From Helopsaltes ochotensis (lineage: Eukaryota > Chordata > Aves > Passeriformes > Locustellidae), in the NCBI GenBank assembly GCA_013400155.1, contig VXBM01000571.1, forward strand, positions 148,864 to 212,863: a stretch of DNA of 64,000 bases. The letters run 5' to 3'. Under the pieces are notes generated by a model, which made no database searches, was not told where the DNA came from, and saw only the letters and a program-made list of their open reading frames with translations. Below are positions 47,373-62,875 of this stretch, in pieces (position 1 is the first letter of the stretch; each line of letters starts with the position of its first letter). The translations under genes and the position numbers were made by a program.

Positions 47373-50300
47373 CTGGGCGGAGAAACACAGCAGGTGAGGC
47401 AGAAAGGAGGATGTCAGCCAGCCCCAGGGTGGGCCATGGGCTGGAATGGTAATGACAGCATCCTCTGGGAGTGGGCACCAGGCTCTCACGATGCTCTTCC
47501 CCCTCTGCAAGGGGTGGGAGCAGAAAATCCACCTCCAAATCAGTGTGCACACGGTGACCCCCACCATGATCCTTTACATTCCTCTCCGCAAAAAGTAAGG
47601 ACTTTATGAGTGTCAGCTGACTTTTTGCCATTAACCCACATCAGAGGTGGGTGCCCCTGCTATGTGGTGTGGCTCAGTACAGGGACCAGCACCTTGCCAG
47701 GTGATGCGCATGTGGGGGACTCTTCATTTACGTTCCCTGTCCCAGAATCGGTGTATTTTAAAACAAATACAGCTCTTATTTCCAAATATTTGGTTCCTAT
47801 CAGTCCCAGGCTGCTTCCTAGTGGAAAAGTAATTAGGTGTGGCAATTAGTGACAGCAAGCTGATAATCAAGAAAACTGAGATAAGAAAGAAAGGAAAGAG
47901 GGGGGCTTCCAAAGTTTAAACAAATACTTATAATTCATTCTTTATTTTAACTTCAGTCTGATTGAATAGGTAAATATTTGCTCAAGCTGAATATTGAGAG
48001 CACTAGATAAAAATAACCAATTTTCCTTTATTTTAAACTTTATTTTAAAGTTTTTGGTCTAACTGCCTACACTGAGAAATAAACAGTACATACTTTATAT
48101 GACTACCACTGACATAAAACAACTATGACATGTATTAGATATTGGTACATTCAACTTACAGTGACACTTTCTGAATAGTTAAGTAGTTTTTCACTGAACA
48201 GTTGGCTGTTCTGTTTCACAGAACATCACCAACATCTTTGATGAACTACAATAATGACAACATACATTTGATCAAATCACTTGAGTGCTTAAGAGTGTGA
48301 TGCAGCCTAATGACTCAATTAGCATCATTACTCCTAGCAGTGTCTTAAAACCTCCTCAAACTACAGTGCTGCCCCACAGAAAACATCTATGCCACCCAAA
48401 AAAGCCTCTTGCAGGCAGCAAGGAGGTGACCATTGTTTCCTGCCCAGTGAGAGGCTGCTGTCACTATCAGGGATCACAGCCTCCTACCCCCAAATCCACT
48501 CCCTTCAAAGAAAGAGGTTGATATGCTTCAGCTGATGAAGGCTTCCCCTTTATTTGAACAGGATCCACAGATTCTGGAAATAATGACCACAGTGCTGCCA
48601 GCTGGCCTGCCCACAGGCTTTGCCTACCAGCTGCTGCCTCCATCAGCCCCACCACTGCTGGCACTGCTCCTGGCCGGGCCCTGGCTTTTCTCCAGAGCTG
48701 CCAGAATCCAGCCAGAGGAAGCTTTGTGTTGGCCTGGAAGGAGCTTTAGCCCTTGTTTTGGAGCTGAATGGCGGCAGCATGCTTTTGCGCGCCCTGCCAG
48801 CCTGCCAAGCACGGTTGCCACCAGCGTGCTGGTGACAGCAGGGCTCAGCCGTGCTGGAGCTGGGCGTTGCGTGCTGGCAAACACATCATGGCTGCACTTC
48901 TGCACTGCTCTCCTGCAAACACTCCCTCCCAAAGGTATCTGAGCTTCTTCTGCCAGAAAGACACAGATAAGGGAGAAGGTTAACTAGGAACAGTGGTCAG
49001 AGGACAGCGCTGGTGAGCATGCTCCTTGTGCAGAAGTGTTGATTTTGATGAGAGGTATTAAGAAACAAACAGTAACACACTTCAAAAGAGGTCTTTGCAC
49101 CCTCTCTTTCAGGGATATACAGAGGTTTTTTTCTTCCCTAAAATAAAAATATAATCAGATATCAAAGAAACCCAAGTGAACCCCAACTATCATGTCCTGC
49201 ACCTCTACCCAATACGTGTTATTTACCCAAATTTAGATCAATGCCATTCTGATCACATTTACTTGCTAGTGGTTTTGCGAACACAAGATGCTTTCATATA
49301 TGGAAAGAAAATTCCTTGGAAAAAATCCAAACTGGAGACATTCATTTCCTTTGAGTGGAGTTGATAGAAATGCTGGGTCAAGAATTGTTGATAAAAACCA
49401 GCATTTTGGGTTTCTTGATAGTACATAAAGTTCATCTCAGGGAATTCTTTGTTTGTCCTAATTCAGATGACAGCAGGGAAGAAACTATATAAATGGGAAC
49501 AAGTTATGCTAGATGGAGCTGCAGACTTTCCTCTGTTTTCAATTTTTCTTGTTTATCTATTCCTGTTTAATGCATGTGACTGATGTTTGTGGTTCTAGTA
49601 AAGACAATTGCAAGGAAATCAATAACCTCGAGTGCCTCTGCACTGACAGAGTTAAATCTTGTCTGTGTGGAATTCAGGGGGAGTTATGCTGCTGATTTCA
49701 ATGGAGCCAGTATTCCTTCTCAGACCCTAAAATGCTACAAACACTTCTTTTTATGGCTGCTTGAAAACAGTGATGCTAAACATGAGCTCTATCTGTAATT
49801 CCCAAGGGCTGCGGGCTCTCAGCTGCTCCCCCCTGGCTGTCCTGGATTGCTCTGGCTGTGCCCAGCAGCCCTGGCCTGGGGAGCTACACTGTGCCCTGCA
49901 GCTGTGTAACAGAGTGAGTCTGGTCTCAGTGCTGCCAGGACAGTAAACATCCCCACCCCTCCAGCCCAGACCCCGGCAGCCCTGCTTTAATGAAATACTA
50001 ACTGGTCATTATAATATGTAGGGTGTCATACAAATTGCAATTTTCTGCTTTGACACAGCAGATTCAGCTGGGATACTACAACCTCTCAGACACTGCATAA
50101 TGAGGATAAGGATGTGTTTCCCAGGCAAGATTTCCCTGTTCAGTTATTAACATCACTAATTTATCCCAGCTGGTCTCAGGAGTCTGCACATCACTGGGCC
50201 CACACTGGTCTTACACAGCTGTCAGGGGTTTGCACCCCTGTGCTTTCCAGCAGCCCAGCCACATGTACACAGATACACAGTGCCAGATTTCCTGCTTTTA

Positions 50301-52162
50301 CCTCTTCTTCGGCTTTTCCATGCAATTGTCCCACCAATAGGATGGGCACAGGGCTTCAGCATCCTCTCTACTAATGAACAATGGTTTGCACAGCAGACCT
50401 GATTGGGTTTTCACACCTCTGATTCTGGTGGCAACTCCCAGCTACTGCAGTCAGAGGTCTCCTCAACCAAAATATTGTTTAGTTTTAGCAGTGTAGGGAA
50501 AGAGTGTAGGAAAAATTGGAAAAGAACATTTTGTCAATGTGTGTGTGCATCGGATGTTGGGGTTTTACAAGCCCATTGTCTCCCTGGTGCCACTGTCCAG
50601 CCAGGACTCTGTTGCACAGTGGTCCCCAGGCACTCTGTGGGCAGCAAGCCTCACCAGTAAGCACCCCAGGGTCACCACACTTCTGTCTTTCCCACTCAAG
50701 TCCATTTCCATGTATGAGGCCTTCTAACAAAACATCAAAACCCAGCACCACAATGTTAGGCAGAAGATGTGACTCATGCAGCAGCCAGCCCCATGTATGA
50801 TGGCACACTGTGGGAGGCCCTCATCTTTACATCAGCAGTTCTGAAATGTATGCACTAATTAAAATATTACATTTTGTACAACAAGTCAGAAGTAATTTAA
50901 AGCACCCCTGCATTTCTGTGTTTTACATGCACATTATATCCTATCAGAAAGATTTAATTCCCAGTGTTGCTAGCTCACAAAAAATTTTATGATATTTGGG
51001 ATTTTTCTTAAATACAATCCCAGGAATCTTTATCTCAGCCTCCATTTAAAATTAAGTATCTAGCAATAACTCATGTCCCAAACCAGGAGGCAAATAAAAC
51101 CCTAAGAAACAAAATATCTTGGGGTAATGATCCTTCTGTGAGATGTAGAATGATGCTGTTGGATCCCATGTGCTACAAAAGCAACCTTTGCATGAAGCAC
51201 CATCAGTTGAGGAGTGACTTAAAAGTTGCACAGAGATTTTATTTGGCATGGTGGTGGTCGCTCTACACAGCCAACTGGGAGCTGTAGTCTGCAGTCTCTG
51301 AGTGAGGAATGTCACTGCCATGCTTCAAGAGGGTTGGGTTTTCACCTGACCCTCTTAGAGCTATGCATGTTGGTAGCAGGAGGGAGCCCACCCCGCTCTC
51401 AGGGGAAGCCAAATCCACTCCAGGGGAGCAGGAGTGGAGAAGCTGTCCCACAGTACCTTGCATATGCCATGGAATAAAAATATTCTGCTCTTCAGCCAGA
51501 CCACTGGTCACACTATTACATAGACAGCCTCTAATAAATGTCCACAGGGTTTCGATTTCCTTATGGGTTGTCATGAGCAACTCTTGCTCTGTTATTATTT
51601 CACAAGTTCTAGTGGCAGAAGAAGCCTGAGCTCCTCACCATTACTGCAGATGCAGTAATGTAGCCCTGTATATAAATAAAGCAGCAGCCATGGACAGTGG
51701 TGCACTCAAGTAACCACTTGCACCACAATGACCTTGATATATAAATACATAAAGTCCCTTTGCAAGAAGTACCCTAATATGTTTACATGTGAGAGGCAAT
51801 GAAAGGACATCTTTATATATAATCTCCCTAGTGGGAAGGAAAATGCTAATGAATGATTCTGACAGTAAGGAAATAGGCTGTGAAATCAAAGCTGCCTGAG
51901 GAAAGCAAAAAACCAATGAAAGACTTGCCAGGAGCAAAGGTTTCTCAATGAGCCACAGGCCCACCTCCACTGAACGCAGCTGCAAAGGCCTGGACCTTTG
52001 TCAAGATGCAAATGTCCAGAGCAATGGAGTAGGAATCTTTGGGATACAAATGCCTGTGACACTGAGGAGACACGGGTGATGCACAGACCTTCTTCCTCAC
52101 AGAACTTCAGAAATGGACACAATTACAGAGGCTTTGCACAGAGTCCTGCAGCTGCTGTGCAT

Positions 52163-52216
52163 GTGCCACTTCCCTGGGTCCCTGCATGTGCCCCTTTCCT
52201 GGGTCCCTGCATGTGG
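52163..52216 (+). repeat. 25-bp tandem duplication
   Basis: Two 25-base units (52163-52187, 52188-52212) share ctgggtccctgcatgtg and differ at a few positions, followed by the first bases of a third unit. It lies in the upstream NTN4 intron. Confidence 0.85.
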
Positions 52217-55200
52217 ACTGTTTAGCACAGCAAGAACTACACAGGACACTCGATGAGGAGAAGGATCTAAAAAGGGACTTTTAGTTTATTCTTTCTTTCT
52301 TAAATAGACCTCAGGTCCATGCCAGGGATTGGATGAGAAGGTGAATACTTCTTGTCTCCACTGGCCCAGCTGATGGTCAGTCAGTACTATTTGCATCCAA
52401 AGGCATGTGATATTTACCAATCCATATCCTAAACAAACCCTATCTTACAGATAACACCAGTGTGAGAAAGGCAAAGCACTACCTAAACATTGAGGATTCT
52501 AACTCCATTCTAACAGCTAAGAAACACATCAGAAAGGCTGCAAAAATCAGGGCAACACCTGCATCTGGCCAGAGCTGCCATGCTCCAACCTCCAACTGGG
52601 AGCCTGGCCTCAGCCAGGAAGCCAGCAGGAGATGGCTCATGAAATGGCAACATCCATAAATTACAAACAGAGAGAACAAATGGATAGAAGACTCAAGAAT
52701 CATATACACATGGGAATAAGCCAACAAACAGGAATACAGCAATATAAAAAATAAAAGCAATAAACAAATACTAAAAACATAACCACATTTTTACTTGGTT
52801 GTAAATGAAAACCAGGGTGGTAACATGGCATGAAGTGAAGTGGTTTCTTTCCAAAAGAGACTGATGAACTCTACCCTGTATTTTCTGACCTGGAGGAATG
52901 AAAATGTACCTATAAGTACTCTACAGTAACGTCATAGCCATATTAGTGATTCATGTAACTAGCTCAGGGGCATCTAATAAATTCAGTACTGGTTTATTTG
53001 ATTTTTGCTGGTAGATTTATCCCTTTCAATGCATTTTACAGGAAAAAATGAAGAAATAGTATTAATAAAAAGATCGCAAAGTTTGTCGTCTTATCCAGAT
53101 AGCAAATGCTATGAAGGATGTGCAGCACTTTACAAAAGGGCAAATGATGTCTAAGCAAGTGTTTAACAGAAAAGTTAAGGTTTGCATTAGAAGTCTGCAG
53201 TGACTCTTGGTATGTAGGCACTAAATAAATGTGCTTAATTGGCCTGTATTCTGGGGCCCTGTGGAATCTCCACGTCACTGGAAATGATCTGATTTATTTA
53301 GTGCCTGGACAAGGTTCTGAAAATGTAGGCAGTAAATGCAGTGGTAGAGCTCTGCCAGCACGTCCAGGATGTCAGCCCTTTGCCTCCTGAAAATTTTCCC
53401 TCAAGCACAACAAGCAGCTGAGGTTAGGCACTACTTGCCTGGTGCTGGGACTGAGGTGAAAGCGAGCCCTTGTCTCTGACATCCTGGTCCTGGGACTCCC
53501 AGCTGTGTGCCCAGCATTGCCTCACATCTGCTTGTGCTCACAGGCCTTGGCTGTCACTTCAAACAATGGTACAAGCTGAGAGTCCATGCTATATTCGCTG
53601 CATGGTACACTTCTGCCATCCCCCAGCCACTGCCTGCCTGCACCCCATCCCCCTGTGCTTCCCTCCACAGCCAGCCCAGCCTGTCCAACAGCCCAGGAAC
53701 TCTCCCGAGGCACTACCCAAAGGTGGCAACTGCTCTCAGCCTTGGCTGGTCTTCTTCAGAGAAGCTTAGTAGGGAGATTTTATTGTGGCAATTAAGCTTT
53801 CCTGCTCAATAGATGTAAAAGTTATAAGTAGTCAATTCTCTTGGTAAACATCATGGAAAGCTCCCAGGGAGCAATAAGACTGGTTTGTAGAAATGTGTAA
53901 CTGAAAATATTAATAATGATGCAATATGTGTGCCAACTGTCAACCTGCCACGGTGTCTGCTTTCAACTTCCACCCAAGAAATGCAGTCGGACCAATAAGC
54001 TCATCACCACCACAAAAGCCTGACTGATGGAGCTGGATGTAAATTTAACTGCAGAAATGCAATGCCAGTCAGGTACTCCTCCTTCAGAGAGAGCATTCTC
54101 ACACCTCTTTTCCACACCCCTGCTTAGTCACCTTTGGTGCTGCAGAGGAACCTTGGAGCTAAGGCTGTTCTGGCTCGTCCCCCTGTGCCTTCCAGGAAAG
54201 AGTAATTAAGCTTCTCACACCCCTACACGTGCAGGGAAGACTGAGGTGAGACTGTCTTACTATGAGGGTATCTTGATTTCAAGGTTTGCTGTGCCATGCA
54301 GCAAGACTCAAGCTGCAGCAAATGAATCTAATTTGGTACCTTTGGAGTACAGAGACAGTCCTACTTGCCCTGACACCTTTGGGGATCTTTTTTTCTTTTT
54401 ACAGGGGGAAGCCTCAGACACAGGAGCTGCCTGGTTTAACAGGGCTCTCTCAGCAGGAGCAGCTCAGGTGCACTTACTATCTGAACACCAGACCTAGTGC
54501 TGGCAGCAGCCAGCAGATTCCCTGCCCTCACAGGCCTTCCAAGGGAGACACGTACTCTGCAGGGAGCTTCTTCTGTCTCCTGCTTTCAATATCGAGGGTG
54601 CAACTCTCTGCTAGCATTTACCTTCCTGGTCAGTATTTTAGTTCTGGGATTTTCTGCATCAGTGTGGTGTAAATCTGCCAGGCTCTCCTTGGCTTTTCCT
54701 GGAGGGTACAGCTGTGTCTGCAGAGGAATGTTTTGCTTGCAAAATTAGTTCCCTACAGAAATGGGCCCTGTGCCATTGCATTGTATGTGTATCCATGTCC
54801 CTGCCCATCAGTCCACTCTAAAAACCTCTGAAACTACTGTTTAACTTCAACCACCTTTTGTAGATACACCTTAAAGGTGTTAAGCTCCTGAAAGTTTTAA
54901 GAAAACAATCTCATTGCTTCTCAAGCCTGTTCAACTGCTACCCCCTGTGAAGAAGGCTGATAGAGCCACAATGCTGGTACCTTCTAGTGACAAAACAGAC
55001 TTATGTCATATATTACCACACCAAGCAACAAGATTTTAGGAGACAAACCAATGTGAATCTCTGTGCTATGTTCATTGCAATGACCCTAGGCTAAAAAAAG
55101 ACAAATCTGCTTTTGGCAGATGCTGCAAATAAATCACATGGTGTGGAAAGTTCGTCAGCCTAAGCTGGGCAGATATTACACACCAGCTCCTCTAAAACAC

Positions 55201-58200
55201 TTCTTTGTTTTTCTGCCTGTCAGACCAAGTGGACTGCAGGGAAGAGCCTCTTTTTCTTGTGGAGAGCTCTGACCACCCCCATGGTACATACTTCAGCATC
55301 ACCTGAATGAGGTGAAACAGCAATAGAAATTGGAAAACCTGCCTTGCCACTGCAGAGAGGAGACCATCAGAGACAGTAAGATCACATTGGAATCTTGCAG
55401 GCCACAGTGTTTGGCGCTCAATCAACATCCCCAAGCAACCACGACAGAAACCCACTGTGTACCACCACCAGCAGTCCCTGAGCTCCTTGGGATGCTGGAG
55501 GAATGGCACTCCTGCAGCAGCCTTAACAAGGCTCCTTCATATAATTTGACATAAGACAGCATTTGGCCCATGCCTCTGGCCCTTCTGCAGTGTTTTACAG
55601 CACATAAATCAAGGTAAATAATCCCTTGCCTCACCATTCAAAAGTTATGCAATCTAACAAAGACTTCAGGAGGAAAATCCAACTATTTCAAATAATCAGC
55701 CCTCGCAAATTAATTTATACCAAGGTAACTTGTGTTTTTAAGGAAACTCAAAGTATTCTTCTGTCACTCTCAAAAGTGAGGAGCTGTACAGAAAGAGCTC
55801 CAACTCACATGCAGCAGCTGACCAGTGAGGGGCTGGAAAGGGCACAAGGAGAGCTAGGGAAGAGCCTTGGGATTTCTCCAGGATCCTTGAAATCTCTGGC
55901 AATAATCAGCCAGATGAGAACCATCTTCTCAGCTTTTTTTCAACATTCAACTACACAATTTCATTAGATGAAAATGAAACACTGCTAGGTCATTCCTGTC
56001 TTCATGCAGTCAATGATCACAAAAGTAATGTTCTTATCAGAAAAATCTCACTACAGCTCAAACCTCTTGGATTTCTTCATCTCCAGTTAATAGAGCTTCT
56101 CCAATAATTGATAATTTATTCCACAATGGCTCCATTTTGCTTAACCACTACTTTCGTTCATCAAACAGATAGAAACACTCAGTTTCTTGGCTCACAAAAC
56201 CCTCAGATGCATGATATCATTGGCTATGAACTAGCAAGAAAAACAATTATTGCCTTTTCCTCATCTTTAGAATCACCGTGTCCAAGGCTGCGCTAGCCCA
56301 GTCAGGAAACTGAACCAGCACATCTCAGCTGATGATATGAAGTCCTTTGACCCATCAGCAAGAAAGACGATATTTAAGTACTCTTCCTTCCAGCAATTCC
56401 CCTTCTCTCCCTGTCCCCATGAAAGATTTATGTTCTCAGCCTTGGCCTGCCAGCAGTACCTGTTGTGCATATGGAAGGCCCAAAAAAACCTGGAGCTACG
56501 TCCAAAGAGCCAAACAAAGGACTGGGCTTGCTTCTTCATTGGCAGGGCTGTAAGAAAAGCTGGCTCACTCCCCAGAGCAGTAGAATAACCTCTTTAACAG
56601 CTTCTGAGCACAACACACCACTGCAAAAGCCTGAAAGGCAGCAGGTTAGTGTTTCACTAACTGCAATGGTACTAAGGATCAAGGGGATTTCTTTCAGCCT
56701 AAGAGTAACACAATTCCATGAATATTTTTCAATTGCTCTTGTTTATAATGAAAAGGCTTTGTGCCCATAGGACTGTCTGATTGAACTACCGAGCTACCAT
56801 AAGGTACGCTTAATTCTAGGAAAAAGAACACCTGTCAGAATTATATGTAACTACACACTGTCAAAAAAGTCACAAGAAACAGCACCCCTCTTTCAACACA
56901 TAGCTATAGATTTTGATTACTGGAATGAGGGATGCTGCAGAGAGGCTGGTGGTAAAAGACTCATAGCATATGCATCTAGTAAATTGGGTTCTGGACATTA
57001 GCTTCTTTTCTTCCTGTGAAACATTACCCATGGACAATTTGAGAACTTCACCATTTGTGTAGGATTTTGAATGTTGTTAGACTGGGTATCTCACACTGAC
57101 AATCTCAAATGAGCTTTTGATCCAAAACTTCTGAGACATGTCAACACATTGCTTTAGGTTACATGCTTCCCATGTAACCAGTTGTAACCAGGAATCCCAA
57201 AGAGAAACATGGCAGTCCTACTTTCCAGCCAGAGAACTGGGAGCTGAATAAGTGAGCTAGCCTTCTCTTCATGCCAAAAATGAACTGTGAAATGAAGCAG
57301 TGGGGTGCAGTGCCTGAAGAGAGGCTCCAGAGGCACCGTTAAAATCCCATGGCACTTTTCTCAAGAGAAGCAATAGTCCCGCTAACAAGGCCAGATGCCA
57401 ATTTACAGAATTAAATTCTGCCTACCCAAACTCCTCTTGTTTCATGTGGGTACAGTGCTCTTTACATCCTACATAAGAAGTTTGGAAAGGGTCTCCTGGA
57501 GCCCTGGGACCCATTTGCTCCTGCTGTTGGCAGCCTACAATATCCCCCCTTTCACAGACTGGTCAAGCTCCCTCCAAAGAATAATTTGTTTTAGCCGTAA
57601 TTGGAGGTCGATCCAGAAGCAGTTGTTAGAAACTTGCTGTTCCAAACAGGGGGCTGCCGATATGCACTGTTAAACACTGGCTGTGCTCCATCCCAGAGGC
57701 GGCTGCATCTCAAGAACTGGCCAAGCAAAGGGCCAACCCCTGAGTGCCAAGAGCACCGGGAAATCCAGGAAGGAGACGATCCTATGGGCTAGCTGCAATG
57801 GGAGAAATCATGCAGAGGACCGTGGGACAGGTTGCTCTTCACATGCCCTTGTCCTTCCAAGATGCTGAGCATCCAGGAGGCCTCAGAAGAGGACATGTCG
57901 CTCCTCTGCAATGTCCCATGGGAGAGGGGGAGGGATTTGTCACCACCTGGCCCACAGATCTGGCAGTACCATGCCTGGTACTCCACACAGAGAAAAGGAA
58001 GGTGCTGGCTGCCTTGCCAGCCTTGTTATGACTGAACTCTAAAGTACCTTTCATGGTAAAATTTGTCAGAGACCAAAGGTTCAGACAGGTGCCCAGAATG
58101 GCCCTTGTCTCTTGTCCTCCCAGGCACAGGTGGAAAACTAAGCTAAAGTTTCCCCTTTCCCCCGATTCGCTTTTTGCTGCCCCATTATTTATAGGGGAAG

Positions 58201-61200
58201 TCTCCTCTCCTCCACTGCTGGAAACTTGCACCAGCTTAGAAACCCCCTGTAGTGCTTGAGAAGATGGGCTTCCCTGCAGGGAGGAGAGCTTGAGGACCAA
58301 ACCAAGGGATGCACTTCATCACAGCCATCAGCATGGTGGTTGGTGTGAGATGGTGTCCTGCTAGTGTGCTACTACTGCCAGCTGCCACAGCCTAGGGTTT
58401 TTAGGCTGCTATATAATTTTAGTGACCCCAGCGTAGCCTCATTTACATCATCTCATTAAGTATTCCCCAAGAAATCATTATTCTTGAGCTTATGAAACAA
58501 CAGTTCCCATGTCTTGCTAGATTTAGTGATACAATAGAGCTGGGCAGGATTTGGCCATCACCCCAACCTAGCTGAACAGACTCTCCTTTGCACATGGCAT
58601 TTCTGAACAGAGCCCAACAATTTGCATTTTTCCAAAGATATGATGATCAGGAAGATGCTGCTAAAGAGGTCTTTTTCCTACAAAGTGCACTTCTACAAAG
58701 TGCAGAGATGGGGCTTGAAAACATACTTCCCTAGGTATGTCCTCACACATCCTGAGTACAGCTGAATGCCTGCCAGGATCCCTCTTCCCTTCTCATCAGT
58801 TTGGGCCTTTGTTTTCTCTCTGGCAGACGTCAGTGGCACAGGACAATTAAAAAAGATACTTGCAGCCCTCTATTGGGTTGACATCTCAGGCTGTTTTGAG
58901 GCTATTCTTGCATATTTGCCCAGGTTCTTTGTAAAGTCCTGCAAGTGACTGAACTCAAATCTGTCACACAAGATCCTTGAACGACAATTAAAATGTAGCT
59001 TTAGCAAAGGACAACAATGATAAGCTTGAAAACCAAGCTTATTTAGGGCTAAGAGGTAAAAAAATCCAACCAGGCAGAAGTTTCTACAACCCAAAATCAT
59101 GACTCAAAAATAAAAGTTACTGACTGCCTTTAATTCCTACTTGTTTCAGCAGTGAGTGTTACAACCACTCACTGTCTGTCACAGTCAGACTTCTGAGTGG
59201 AAATACACAATTTACTTCTGCTCTACACAGCTAATTTCAGGTAAAACCAGTAGGACTGGTGTCCAAATCCTCACAGAAGAGAGGCAGGCTGCATGCAGTA
59301 ACAGAGAAAGGCAAAACATGCAAAAGTTTTTCCACTACGGAAGGCACAAGTTCAATAAAATGCTCGGTAAGACACGCATCCCACAGCAAAACAGTGGCAA
59401 TGGGATGTTTCAAAAGTTAAAAGCATGTTAGAATTTGTTGCTGGAATATAGTCAAACTGCAATATGCCTCTTCTATAAATAGCAAACAGCAACAATAGCT
59501 GAGGTCTCCAAGTGATTTATTAGCAGTATTCTGAATCGATGAGCACTAAAATAAGTTACTAATTTAGTAAAATCTTGTCAAGGAGACTCTGCTTCAGTAA
59601 GCCCTTTTATCCTAGAGCTTGTCTAAATGGGGACACTCAGGCGAGCTAATCTGAATTGACCACAGATGGGAATGTAAAGTGAATGAGATAATTGCATTGC
59701 AGAGTGGACAGTCACTCTCACTCACAGTTAAAGAATTAACATCTGCTAAGGGCCCCTTGTGGATGAGTCCTCAATAATGATCCCTAGCCAAGGATAACTT
59801 TAAGATTAGTGTGTTGAAAAGGAAATATTAATATGATCTGAACTATGGGGAGGAAGATAGCCTTTTATGCATACTAGTAAAATTAGTATTCCTGTCTGAG
59901 CATGAAGCTGAAAGAGTTTATTTCTGCGTCTTGTTTACTTAGATCAGATTATGTTTGGCTGGTGAATCCAGTTCTAATTTCCCTTGCAGTAGTGTGGCTG
60001 AAGGGTTACACCCTGAAAAACAATGAAATTACCCAGCATCTGTAGCAGTTTTGTATGATTCAGGCTAAAACTTGGCCATAGCCTTTCTCTTAAAACACTG
60101 GTGATGCAAGGCTAACATTTAGAGGTTTCTGCCTATGCTAAACAAACTAATTGTTGTGAAACAATTAATTCACTATATTAAGCATAGGGGAAGTCTAAAA
60201 TGACCTCTCTGCATACAGCTGATCCAAAATTATTCCCTGACATGGGAATGTGTCCCCTTCACAGCTCCTCAAATAGGCAGATGATTGAAGCTAGCTGGAA
60301 ACCCAGGTTGGCTGTACCAAGGTTGGGATGCCAGGGCAGGAGGTGGGCATCTACCCACCTTCCGCCTCCTTTCCTATTCCCTATTGAGGACAGGCTCGGT
60401 TGGTTTGTTTGGCTTCTGTATACCTGCAGAGAAATCACTGACTGCTTTGCTGGTTGTTGAAACAGTGGCTCTTCTCTGCATGAGGTCAGACTGCAGCCAG
60501 GCTGCCCTGGTATGGGGCTCAATTCAGCAGAGCCCTTCAGGTCTCTGGACACATGCTGACTTGTGAACTCAGGCTTACTTCCACTAGGAAAACCATTTAG
60601 ACCAAACCCAGCACATTTTAATGCAGTGTTCCTGACATCAGTACAGCCTTCAAGCTCTTTGCTTGGCAGTTCTGCCCAAATTTGTCCTTTCCTTCCTAAT
60701 CCCAGCACTGGGCTGTTGATCCTCCATCTCTTGCCTGCCCTCAGGCTGGAGCCGCATCCATATCAGAGATAACCGTGTCCGGTGGACTTGCAGCATTAGG
60801 GACAGGTAGCAAAGAGGAGCAGGGACCTTTGAAGTCCCTGATGAGGTGATTCTATCCATCAATAGACCATCCAAGTGCCACACATGGTGTGTGACATAAT
60901 TACCTCGTCTGGTTCCCCCTGCTGAGGCAGCACCCAGCTGAGGTGACTGCAGCACGGTGCCGCCTTCCAAAAGTATTGCTCTCCCAGTGATCTTCGGCAG
61001 CCCAGTCCCACCACTGCAAAGGCAAGCTCAGAGCCATACTGCTACAGAAGGATGAAAGGCACCTCCCAGAGCCATTTCAGCGTTTCTGAGGTCTGGGTCT
61101 TTGAAATGAACCTAGAGTGTTGTCAGCTTGTTTTATACACTATCATAAATCTCCTCAAGACCAACAACATGGCAAATTCTGACGAGGGAGGATTTTTGTT

Positions 61201-62875
61201 ACAGGAATTGAAGTAGGCATCTAAGGAATGACTTATGATGATGATGAGGGCAGAATGCAGAAAGTCTGATATTCCTTTTTAATAAAAAGTGAAGCAGATA
61301 CACATTTGACCCAAATTAAGACAGGTGATATATTGAAAAAAAGGGCCAAAGCCCCTGAGTACTGTGGGGTTCTGCACACTGCTGCCTTGAATCAGGGCTT
61401 GCTGGCACCGTAACAATCAGCAGAAATGCAGGTGGATCAGCACCGCTTGCTCTTTAAAGAGGATAAAATCAGAAACCACCAGCCCAACAAGCCATAGGTC
61501 TGTGCCAAACTCCAGTCGTGTTACAGGTGAGTCAGCACCACCTGAGGTCCTGCCTGAGACAAACTACTCATCCAAGGGGATGGACAGCATTGAGGGAGCT
61601 GCCAGCAGCATGCAGAGAGACCCCAGCATCCTCAAAATCCTGCAAGCCCTTACCATTGTGCCCAGAAATGCACATGTGGTGTTGAAATGTCTGAAGTGTG
61701 AGAAACCAGTACACAGACAGTGTGACACATGGTTTGTGTCACAAAAAAAAAAAAGGGGTTACAGTTGTTACATCACAGTTTAAAAAATTCTAAAAAGTTA
61801 AAAAAGAAATCCAGTGGCACTCACAGAATTTGTAGCTGTGCTTTAAAGAAAATGAGTAATACCCTTCAGACGCTGACATTTTGGATGACTCCATATTTGA
61901 AACCACTGTTTCAAGTGAAATTACTGTTTCCATATGTCTGAAATTAGGTGCTACCAAAGTGGGAGTAAAGCACAACATAACTCCAAACTGAACACAAAAC
62001 TCTGATGTTTCTTTAGGTCAGATACATGTTGCTATTGGCAGCTACTAGTAATTGCTGGAATGCAGCACACTGTAATAAATTAAATGTGATATTTGCTAAG
62101 CATGCAGGCTTGCCATCTGGAGAGCTGCTGCTATTACTTTGCAGGTAAAAAGTGGTGTTTAAGTGCAGGGACTGAAGTGTACCATGTGAGCAAAATCTTC
62201 TGTGCTCCAGCTCTTTGGCTGCAATATTTGTTTAAAACTTGGAACAGTTAAATGCTCTTGACTTTTATAGCTTCTTTGCAATAACACAGACTTAAGCGAT
62301 GCCAAAAGAAGAGGTCCCACAGGAGCAAGGTTGGTACATAGGCTCTCCTTGCAGATGCATCAAACACCACCAAATTACTTTTCTTCTTGAGACAGGCATT
62401 GGTTTCTACACACAAGACCTTGATTCTACTGTCCCCACATTGCACCAGCCCAGAAAGCAGCTTGCCCAAGTTCAGGATTTGTACAGGTTCTCTCCAGGCA
62501 CAGCCACCACCCTGTGTGCAGGGACAGCACCATCCTGGTGTGCAGTGACCACAAGGAAAACTGCACCAGGATGGTGCAACATGGGACCCAACACCAGTGA
62601 GGCAAATACTGTCTTGTAGGATGCCCTGGCTTTCTCATCCCTGAGTAAAAATCTCTGGAAAGCTAAAAAAGTGGCATGCAAGTCATATACCCAAGAGAAG
62701 TCCCACTGGCTGGCCTAAGACCTGTGGATTTCTCCCTGCCCTCCATCACAGGCTGGTATAACTTTATGCTTCAGGTGGTTGGACACAGAGGCTGAGTACT
62801 GAGGGCCTGAGAAATTCCCAGTGGTGTACATAGATCCTTCTTTTTGTAGGTCTTACTTTGTAGTTAGCCATGATT

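Noticed and set aside
47004..47609. 201-codon plus-strand open frame over the LN/LE1 exon
   Set aside because: Antisense shadow of the GC-rich NTN4 exon on the minus strand, which has clear homology and splice sites.
61502..61783. Frame with CLKCEKPVHRQC resembling a zinc-binding CxxC/HxxC motif
   Set aside because: A single short motif in a 93-codon frame, followed by a poly-A run, with no wider similarity to a known finger family.
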